Source of the DNA: Saprospiraceae bacterium
GTDB taxonomy: Bacteria > Bacteroidota > Bacteroidia > Chitinophagales > Saprospiraceae
Length of the DNA stretch: 12,915 nucleotides
NCBI GenBank assembly: GCA_015494245.1
Contig: WGBN01000354.1
Span: forward strand, 1-12,915
Reading direction: 5' to 3'
This document shows positions 1 to 4,549 of the stretch, one piece after another (the stretch's first letter is position 1; every line of letters starts with the position of its first letter). The position numbers and the translations under genes were made by a program. The notes beneath the pieces are model-generated. The model saw only the letters and a program-made list of their open reading frames with translations, was not told the DNA's origin and searched no databases.

Positions 1-384
1 GATTATCCCAAAGTAAAGCGTTCCTGTAACCATGGAGATGGCGCCGACCAGTACAAAAATTGGGGGCAATCCAAATAGAAATTCAGAGACAATACCGAGA
101 GGCATTAGCATTCCTATGATAAGTGCCCAGGAAATTATTTTAGCATGGCGTTCAGCTATTTTCAGGTACATGAGCAGAAAGCCAAGGAGAATGTTGAGCA
201 GAGCGAATAGGTTGCCATGCACATGCGCAAGTCTGGCCTCAAAATGCGTACCATCGTTAGCATTAGCTATCCAGTTGACTTTATTAGGATCAAAGTCTCT
301 CATGTAAATCAGGCCAAAGCCATACACCATAAAGGCAGCCATGAAAAGTAATCCAATGGCGATGTTTCGTTTTCCGTAGTTCAT
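1..384 (-). CDS. Small multi-TM membrane protein, 3' part cut by window edge
   Basis: An open frame starts at ATG 384-382 and runs 128 codons without a stop to base 1, so the C-terminus is missing. The protein is very hydrophobic. Likely membrane helices are at residues about 8-28, 54-74, 82-104 and 108-128. A polar loop (residues 29-53) leads into the sequence AHVHGN (53-58), which puts two histidines (H54, H56) at the mouth of the second helix. I do not recognise the family with certainty. The size, four-helix layout and AH-x-HGN entry to helix 2 faintly recall styrene-oxide-isomerase-like heme membrane proteins, but this is only an impression. A TTG-N20-TAAGTTTG promoter about 110 bp upstream supports it being a real, separately transcribed gene. 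The overlapping frames on both strands look like shadows. Confidence 0.75.
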   Translation of the reverse strand, partial: MNYGKRNIAIGLLFMAAFMVYGFGLIYMRDFDPNKVNWIANANDGTHFEARLAHVHGNLFALLNILLGFLLMYLKIAERHAKIISWALIIGMLMPLGIVSEFLFGLPPIFVLVGAISMVTGTLYFGII

Positions 385-501
385 AATCGTTGAGTTTAAG
401 TGGTTCCTTTTGTCTTGAAGTGTTTGGCGAGAGCAGGCTTTCAGCCCGGTTTGGGGGCTTGGGCGGTTGCACTGCCGTGCCGCTTTGTTTTGAGTTCCGT
501 G

Positions 502-532
502 CAAACTTACTGCTTTTGGTTGGTTTTTGCAA
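502..532 (-). promoter_or_regulatory. Bacteroidota-type promoter for the left-edge membrane protein
   Basis: Read on the minus strand, TTG (532-530) is followed after exactly 20 bases by TAAGTTTG (509-502). This matches the Bacteroidota sigma-A pattern TTG-N17..23-TAnnTTTG. Transcription should start near 495, giving a leader of about 110 nt before the ATG at 384. That leader contains a diverged GGCT/AGCC half-palindrome near 436-448. Confidence 0.6.
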
Positions 533-561
533 GTTTTGGGGAATGTTTTGGGAAAATTGAG

Positions 562-597
562 GTTCGTTACGTTCGTTACGTTCCTCACGTTCATTCC
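562..597. repeat. 9-bp tandem array, four units (GTTCGTTAC)
   Basis: Four adjacent 9-mers read on the plus strand: GTTCGTTAC (562-570), GTTCGTTAC (571-579), GTTCCTCAC (580-588) and GTTCATTCC (589-597). The first two are identical and the last two diverge while keeping GTTC. The array ends about 10 bases before a run of T. It lies about 30 bp upstream of the -33 element of the promoter at 502-532. Confidence 0.75.
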
Positions 598-623
598 ATC
601 TTTTTTTTACGGCAGGCCGGTTA

Positions 624-666
624 GCGGGCTGAAGCCCGTTGGTCCAGTTGACGGGCTGAAGCCCGC
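624..666. repeat. Pair of REP-like GC palindromes
   Basis: Two copies of the 14-base palindrome CGGGCT-GA-AGCCCG lie at 625-638 and 652-665, 27 bp apart. Each can fold into a 6-bp GC stem. A diverged relative (GGCTTTCAGCCCGG) lies at 436-449. The form resembles REP-type elements that are mobilised by Y1 transposases, but none is encoded in the window. Neither copy is followed by a clear T-run, so they are poor intrinsic terminators. Confidence 0.6.
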
Positions 667-702
667 CCAACAATCAAAAAACCTAACCAAACATTAAACC
701 AA

Positions 703-737
703 CGATACACGATATGCGATAAACGATAAACGCTACA
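703..737. repeat. 7-bp tandem array, five units (CGATAAA-like)
   Basis: Five in-phase heptamers read on the plus strand: CGATACA (703-709), CGATATG (710-716), CGATAAA (717-723), CGATAAA (724-730) and CGCTACA (731-737). The unit is closely related to the CGCTAAA/CACTAAA heptamers at 4506-4547. Both arrays lie downstream of a minus-strand gene in the same orientation. Confidence 0.75.
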
Positions 738-746
738 CCAGCCCCC

Positions 747-791
747 CAATTCCACCGCTTCTGCCGCTTTCACCGATTTCACCACTTCCAC
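747..791. repeat. 9-bp tandem array, five units (CGCTTTCAC-like), next to lipA stop
   Basis: Five in-phase 9-mers read on the plus strand: CAATTCCAC, CGCTTCTGC, CGCTTTCAC, CGATTTCAC and CACTTCCAC. They share the pattern CnnTTnnnC. The array ends 16 bp from the lipA stop codon (810-808), so it would be transcribed in the lipA 3' untranslated region. Continuing the lipA frame past its stop does not make a recognisable extension. Confidence 0.7.
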
Positions 792-807
792 CAACCGACA
801 GCCCTCT

Positions 808-1674
808 TCACACATGCTTTTCCGCATGATAGGAGGATCTGACGAGGGGGCTGCTTTCGACTATATCGAAGCCTTTTTGGAGGCCGATTTCGCGATATTT
901 TTCGAATTGGTCGGGGTGGATGAATTCGGCTACGGCTACGTGCATGGGGGTGGGTTGGAGGTATTGGCCGATGGTGAGGACGTCGCAGCCGTGTTGCAGG
1001 AGGTCGTCCATGAGTTGGCGCACTTCGTCTTCGGTTTCTCCGAGGCCTACCATGATGCCGGACTTGGTTCGTTTGCCGAAGGCTTTGGTGCGTTTGATTT
1101 GTTCGAGGCTGCGTTCGTATTTGGCTTGGGGGCGGATTTTGCGGTAGAGGCGTTTGACGGTTTCCATGTTGTGGGAGACGACTTCCTGGCCGGCGCTGAT
1201 CATGCGTTCTAAGGCCCACCAGGTGGCTCGCACATCGGGGATGAGGGTTTCTATGGTGGTGTTGGGGCTGAGTTTTTTGATGGCTCTGACGGTTTGGTAC
1301 CAGATTTCGGCTCCTTTGTCTTTGAGTTCATCGCGGTTGACGGAGGTGAGCACGGCGTGTTTGACCTGCATGAGGTAGATGGCTTCGGCTACGCGGCGGG
1401 GTTCGTCTTCGTCGTATTCGGTGGGGCGGCCTGTTTTCACGGCGCAGAAGGAGCAGGAGCGGGTACAGACGTTGCCGAGGATCATGAAGGTGGCTGTGCC
1501 GGCGCCCCAGCATTCGCCCATGTTGGGGCAATTGCCGCTTTGGCAGATGGTGTGGAGTTGGTATTGGTCCACGAGGCTGCGCACACGGCGGTAATCTTCG
1601 CCTATGGGCAGTTTTACGCGCAGCCAGTCCGGTTTTCGGGGGCGCGCTTTTTTGATGATGGGAAGCTCGTGCAT
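808..1674 (-). CDS. lipA: Lipoyl synthase LipA
   Basis: This is a 288-aa radical SAM enzyme that inserts two sulfurs into protein-bound octanoyl groups to make lipoyl, in the cytoplasm, for the 2-oxoacid dehydrogenases and glycine cleavage H protein. All hallmarks are visible. The auxiliary [4Fe-4S] cluster motif C-x4-C-x5-C is C44, C49, C55 (CQSGNCPNMGEC). The radical-SAM motif CxxxCxxC is C70, C74, C77 (CTRSCSFC). The C-terminal RSSYHAE motif lies near 279-285, and one of its serines binds the auxiliary cluster in the family. Length is normal. The start at 1674 (MHELPIIKK) is chosen over an upstream in-frame ATG at 1833, which would add 53 unlike residues inside the preceding gene. The ATG overlaps the previous stop (TAATG), which suggests translational coupling. 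No lipB is seen nearby. Confidence 0.97.
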   Translation of the reverse strand: MHELPIIKKARPRKPDWLRVKLPIGEDYRRVRSLVDQYQLHTICQSGNCPNMGECWGAGTATFMILGNVCTRSCSFCAVKTGRPTEYDEDEPRRVAEAIYLMQVKHAVLTSVNRDELKDKGAEIWYQTVRAIKKLSPNTTIETLIPDVRATWWALERMISAGQEVVSHNMETVKRLYRKIRPQAKYERSLEQIKRTKAFGKRTKSGIMVGLGETEDEVRQLMDDLLQHGCDVLTIGQYLQPTPMHVAVAEFIHPDQFEKYREIGLQKGFDIVESSPLVRSSYHAEKHV

Positions 1675-2468
1675 TACTTTCGTTTTCCGAGCTGCAAATT
1701 TATGAAAAGGTTGAGGAAGAAAGGCCTGTTGGGGTCGTTTTCTACGGGGATGAGGATGGGTATTTTTTTGGGGAAGGCATCGAGCATGATGCCCATTTCG
1801 AGTGCGCGCAGGAGTTCGTCCTGGCTGCCCCACTCCAAGTGCAGGGCTGTTTGTATTTGGAGGCCCGGTATGAAGCGCATTTCGGAGGCGCCTTTAAAGA
1901 GGCCTGAGGCTCCGAGGATTTTCCAGGGGCTGAGGAAGTCGCTGCGGGTTTCTTCGGAATAGCGCACGGTGATGATGACGGGGCGGTTGCCCGTTTCATT
2001 GGTGAAGATGTCTATGTAATAGGGTTTGAGCAGCCCGATGACGGGGCCGGCCTCGTAGGAGATGCCCACTCGCACGCCCTTTTTGCGGGCGCGTTCGGAG
2101 AAGTAACGCTTTTGGCCCATGCCGATGCGCAGGGCAAAAAGCGCATTTTGTTTGCCGTAAACAAAGGAGGAGGAAGGCGGCCCGTTGAGGAAATTTCGGT
2201 TGATGTTGTAGCGGTTTTCCTTGGGGTGTTTCAACTCGCCGAAGCCGAAGTGTATGAAGCGGGTTTTGTAATAGGTTCTGATTTTCCCGATGTTGTAGCC
2301 CAGGGCGAATAAGCCGTTGGTGTGTACGCGAAAATCGAAAGAGGTTTCTTTGTTGTAGAGGATGCCTTTTTCGGGTTCAATGGGGGAAAAGGGTTGGAGG
2401 TGTTGCTGGGCGAAGGCATTTGCCGAAAGGCAAAGAAAAAGAAGGGCAATATGAATGGGCAGTTTCAT
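1674..2468 (-). CDS. Exported hypothetical protein, probably beta-rich
   Basis: This 264-aa protein begins with a clear Sec signal peptide (MKLPIHIALLFLCLSANAFA, probable cleavage after A20 before QQ). The mature part is rich in alternating aromatic and hydrophobic residues with frequent G, Y and F. Examples are the stretch around FRVHTNGLFALGYNIGKI (46-63), followed by TYYKTRFIHFGFGELKHPKE, and the ending FFLNLFINLQLGKRK. This fits a small outer-membrane or periplasmic beta-barrel-like protein. It looks like a conserved Bacteroidota protein of unknown function; I cannot name a domain. It sits between the TPR gene (12 bp upstream) and lipA (1-bp overlap), so all three should be co-transcribed. 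No Shine-Dalgarno is seen, as usual in this phylum. A direct role in lipoylation is unlikely, given its export. Confidence 0.85.
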   Translation of the reverse strand: MKLPIHIALLFLCLSANAFAQQHLQPFSPIEPEKGILYNKETSFDFRVHTNGLFALGYNIGKIRTYYKTRFIHFGFGELKHPKENRYNINRNFLNGPPSSSFVYGKQNALFALRIGMGQKRYFSERARKKGVRVGISYEAGPVIGLLKPYYIDIFTNETGNRPVIITVRYSEETRSDFLSPWKILGASGLFKGASEMRFIPGLQIQTALHLEWGSQDELLRALEMGIMLDAFPKKIPILIPVENDPNRPFFLNLFINLQLGKRK

Positions 2469-2480
2469 GACATTGGGATA

Positions 2481-3395
2481 TCAGGTTAGATTCTCCAGCA
2501 TGGCGCCGGTTTCTTTTCGGTCCGATTCGTCTTCCTCCCGGGCTTTTTTGAAGGCTTCTTCTGCGCCTTTTTTATCTCCCATTTTTTCGAGGACTATTCC
2601 GTAGTTGTGCCAGGTTTGGGGCAGGTCTTTGATGTTGGTGTTTCCGGGTTCGAATTTTCTGTGGACGAAGGCTTTGAATTCTTTGGCTGCTTCTTCCCAG
2701 CGTTCGAGTTTCATGAGGGATTCTCCTTTGAGGCGCTTGGCTTTCCAGAAGAGCGGTTGGTGGGGGATGGAGAAGGTATGTGCCTGGGTAAAAGCCTCGA
2801 CGGCTTTATCCCACTCTTTTTGGAGCAGGTGTATGGAGCCGATACCGAAGTATGCGCCCGGGTTGCGTGGATAGATACCCACGCTTTTGTTAAAATCGTA
2901 AAGGGCGTCGGCGTATTTCTTAAGGGTGATGTTGGTGTAGCCGCGGCGTTCGTAGGCCATGGCATGGCGCTCGAATTTTTCGATGGCCTTGGAGTAAGCT
3001 GCCCGGGCTTCTTTTTCCTTGCCCTTCTCTTCGAGCTGCCGGCCTTGCTGATAGGCCTGGATGGCATCGCGATCGCCTTTGGGTTCGATAAAGACTTCCT
3101 CCAGTTTTTTGCCCTGCTGGGTGCGCCAGGCGAGCACTTCGCCCGAGATGGCATACTCGGAGATGAAGCGCAACAGGTGGATGGTGTTGTTCCAGTTGCG
3201 CAGGTTGCTTTCCATGACTTTGCGGGGCAGGTCAAAGCAAAGTTTTTCTTCATGGAAGTGGTCTTCTGCTTTGAGCAGAACCTGGTTGCGGTAGTGTACC
3301 TCGGCACGTTCTTCGTACATGGTACATACGCGTTGGAAAGTTCGCTCGTTGGCAAACTCAAGGCGACCGGCAAAAATGACTTTAAACAACTCCAT
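2481..3395 (-). CDS. TPR-repeat protein
   Basis: This 304-aa protein has no signal peptide and is probably cytoplasmic. Residues 1-105 form a non-repeat region (MELFKVIFAGRLEFANERTF and onward) with mixed alpha/beta character that I cannot assign. Residues about 110-293 hold around five tetratricopeptide repeats, at roughly 110-143, 144-177, 178-211, 216-249 and 260-293. Typical TPR spacing is visible, for example A-Y-x-x-R-G (147-152), AYFGIGSIHLLQKEWDKAVEAF (181-202) and HNYGIVLEKMGDKKGAEEAF (263-282). TPRs mediate protein-protein contacts, but the partner is unknown. It is first in a three-gene run with the exported protein and lipA. A promoter-like TTG-N20-GATATTTG lies about 40-70 bp upstream. 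It does not look like BatC, although a batA-like gene is in the window, because the two are about 9 kb apart. Confidence 0.9.
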   Translation of the reverse strand: MELFKVIFAGRLEFANERTFQRVCTMYEERAEVHYRNQVLLKAEDHFHEEKLCFDLPRKVMESNLRNWNNTIHLLRFISEYAISGEVLAWRTQQGKKLEEVFIEPKGDRDAIQAYQQGRQLEEKGKEKEARAAYSKAIEKFERHAMAYERRGYTNITLKKYADALYDFNKSVGIYPRNPGAYFGIGSIHLLQKEWDKAVEAFTQAHTFSIPHQPLFWKAKRLKGESLMKLERWEEAAKEFKAFVHRKFEPGNTNIKDLPQTWHNYGIVLEKMGDKKGAEEAFKKAREEDESDRKETGAMLENLT

Positions 3396-3432
3396 AGTGT
3401 GTCGGCAAAAAAGGTGTTAGTGCTTTAATCTA

Positions 3433-3463
3433 CAAATATCTGAAAAAAAACTTAAACAAACAA
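3433..3463 (-). promoter_or_regulatory. Candidate promoter for TPR-exported-lipA operon
   Basis: On the minus strand TTG (3463-3461) is followed after 20 bases by GATATTTG (3440-3433), one mismatch from TAnnTTTG. An alternative TTTG (3460-3457) gives a 16-base spacer. Transcription would start near 3426, about 30 nt before the ATG at 3395. Confidence 0.4.
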
Positions 3464-3471
3464 GTGTTTAG
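3443..3471 (-). terminator. Weak intrinsic terminator candidate after the M43 gene
   Basis: On the minus strand, 12 bases past the TAG (3485-3483), CTAAAC (3471-3466) can pair with GTTTAAG (3457-3451) with one bulge and an 8-base loop. This is followed directly by eight T (3450-3443). The stem is short and AT-rich, so termination may be partial. It occupies the spacer of the candidate promoter for the next operon. Confidence 0.35.
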
Positions 3472-3482
3472 CCATTTTGGAG

Positions 3483-4403
3483 CTATTTTTTAGAAATTTG
3501 GTGGGTTATCAGGCATTTTTTGAGCATGGGGTGGTGGGTGATGTAGTATCTCATGCGTGCACCCTGGCCTTCGCTGAAGTGCGTCATACAGCGCGGATGG
3601 GTGTAGGACATGATGTTGTGGAGGTCGGGCTGCATTTCCTGGCCCTGGCTGTCGAGGGCATGCCCCGACCAGGTACAACTTGCTCCATCCACTTCGAGAA
3701 AAAGGCCCGGGTCGGCTGGGGTGTCGCAGACGAAGTCGCCGCATTCGATGCAGTTGTTGCGATTGACGAGCTCCTCGCAGCCGCCCTGCTCCATAGCGTG
3801 GTGGGTGTGAAAAAGGCCGAGGCAGTGGCCCATTTCGTGAGAGATGGCTGAGGTGCGGCGGTAGATGAGCTTGGGGTCTTCGATGCAGCGGCCTACGATG
3901 TAAAAAGCAGCGGCGGGGATGGTGTACACCATGCCTCCGCCGGCTGTGGAATGACCCGGGTGATCGGGAAATAAATAGATGTCAATTCCGTCTTCGTGAG
4001 GATTGTTGTTGAATACGGCTGCCGTGCCGTTGGCATCTTCAAACAGCGTTTGTTCGTCTATGTAAAAAATCTCTTCCTCCAGTTCGAAAAAGATGTCGAA
4101 GGGGCGAAAGTCTTTTTCCAGAATGCCGAGGCTCTCAGCTATTTGATCAGGCGTCAGTCCACCCTCTCCATTTTCATTGCGTATGATGTGCAGATAGACG
4201 CGCAGATGCAAAGGGCCCTGGTAGAGCCGCTGTTCGGCTGTGGGCGTGGGTAACAGGGGTTCTGCTACGCGAGGCTGTCCCATGCAAAAACCAGGCGGGT
4301 CTTGTTGTTGCCTGTCAGCTTTCCATACTGCATAGGGAGCAGAGGTGAGAAGAAAAAGAAAAAAGGGCACCACAGTCAGCAGGAAAATGCTCGTAGTCTT
4401 CAT
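3483..4403 (-). CDS. Secreted M43-type (cytophagalysin/pappalysin-like) zinc metalloprotease
   Basis: This 306-aa protein has a signal peptide at residues 1 to about 22 (MKTTSIFLLTVVPFFLFLLT). The catalytic domain carries the metzincin zinc motif HExxHxxGxxH as HEMGHCLGLFH (H189, E190, H193, H199). It also has the Met-turn NIMSY (263-267), the M43-typical CGDFVCDTPADP segment (221-232) and FSEGQGARMR (276-285). About ten cysteines in the mature part suggest disulfides and an extracytoplasmic location. All zinc ligands are present, so it should be active on peptides or proteins. It is shorter than many Bacteroidota M43 proteins because no type IX sorting domain or repeats follow; it ends 21 residues after RMR. 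I chose M at 4403 rather than the upstream ATG at 4508. The upstream option would translate the palindrome and lacks a signal peptide at its start, and a TACCTTTG promoter box lies between the two. Confidence 0.92.
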   Translation of the reverse strand: MKTTSIFLLTVVPFFLFLLTSAPYAVWKADRQQQDPPGFCMGQPRVAEPLLPTPTAEQRLYQGPLHLRVYLHIIRNENGEGGLTPDQIAESLGILEKDFRPFDIFFELEEEIFYIDEQTLFEDANGTAAVFNNNPHEDGIDIYLFPDHPGHSTAGGGMVYTIPAAAFYIVGRCIEDPKLIYRRTSAISHEMGHCLGLFHTHHAMEQGGCEELVNRNNCIECGDFVCDTPADPGLFLEVDGASCTWSGHALDSQGQEMQPDLHNIMSYTHPRCMTHFSEGQGARMRYYITHHPMLKKCLITHQISKK

Positions 4404-4414
4404 AGCTTTTGGCA

Positions 4415-4422
4415 CAAAGGTA
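4415..4422 (-). promoter_or_regulatory. TACCTTTG -7 box directly before the M43 start
   Basis: On the minus strand TACCTTTG (4422-4415) is an exact TAnnTTTG match, only 11 bases before the ATG at 4403. Transcription starting 5-7 bases beyond the box would give a leader of about 5 nt, that is, a nearly leaderless mRNA. No clean TTG is seen at the expected -33 distance. Confidence 0.5.
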
Positions 4423-4461
4423 GGCCGGGTGGTGTGCCTGGAAAAGGACAGTTTGAGGGAT

Positions 4462-4505
4462 TTTTTTACTTTGAGATGCCATGCATAGCGTCTCAAAGTA
4501 AAAAA
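4462..4505. repeat. 44-bp near-perfect palindrome centred on ATGCAT
   Basis: The left arm 4462-4476 and right arm 4491-4505 are perfect 15-base reverse complements, six T then ACTTTGAGA against TCTCAAAGT then six A. The pairing continues inward as T/G, G-C, C-G, one C/A mismatch, and then the self-complementary ATGCAT (4481-4486). On both strands the T-run comes before the stem and the A-run after it. That is the reverse of an intrinsic terminator. The centre resembles dispersed GAGACGC..ATGCAT.. palindromes that I recall from other genomes, which I could not check. Confidence 0.85.
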
Positions 4506-4547
4506 CACTAAACACTAAACGCTAAACGCTAAACGCTAAACCCTCAA
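4506..4547. repeat. 7-bp tandem array, six units (CGCTAAA/CACTAAA)
   Basis: In-phase plus-strand heptamers: CACTAAA twice (4506-4519), CGCTAAA three times (4520-4540) and a diverged CCCTCAA (4541-4547). The array begins at the base next to the palindrome and ends two bases from the S9 stop codon (TAG, 4552-4550). It therefore lies at the very start of that gene's 3' untranslated region. Confidence 0.85.
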
Positions 4548-4549
4548 CC

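Larger units (their letters stand above)
385..807. other. 423-bp repeat-rich spacer without a gene
   Basis: No convincing gene is present. Small frames on both strands here have low-complexity, repeat-derived translations. From left to right the spacer holds a diverged half-palindrome (436-449), a promoter (502-532), a 9-mer array (562-597), two GC palindromes (624-666), a 7-mer array (703-737) and a second 9-mer array (747-791). I see no tRNA, riboswitch or strong intrinsic terminator for lipA. Confidence 0.7.

Noticed and set aside
290..673. 127-aa minus-strand and 74-aa plus-strand frames in the 385-807 spacer
   Set aside because: Their translations are repeat-derived (for example NEREERNERNE), and one overlaps the start of the membrane protein gene in another frame.
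703..791. CRISPR-like array
   Set aside because: The units are 7-9 bp and directly adjacent with no spacers, and no cas gene is present.
1675..1833. N-terminal extension of LipA to ATG 1833
   Set aside because: The 53 extra residues are Arg/Pro/His-rich shadow sequence of the preceding gene. The family start fits MHELP.
2607..3428. 273-aa plus-strand open frame
   Set aside because: It is antisense to the TPR gene and has a composition typical of a shadow frame.
4462..4505. Palindrome as a bidirectional intrinsic terminator
   Set aside because: On both strands the T-run precedes and the A-run follows the stem, the opposite of an intrinsic terminator.
4404..4508. N-terminal extension of the M43 protease to ATG 4508
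   Set aside because: It would translate the palindrome, start upstream of the TACCTTTG box and bury the signal peptide internally.
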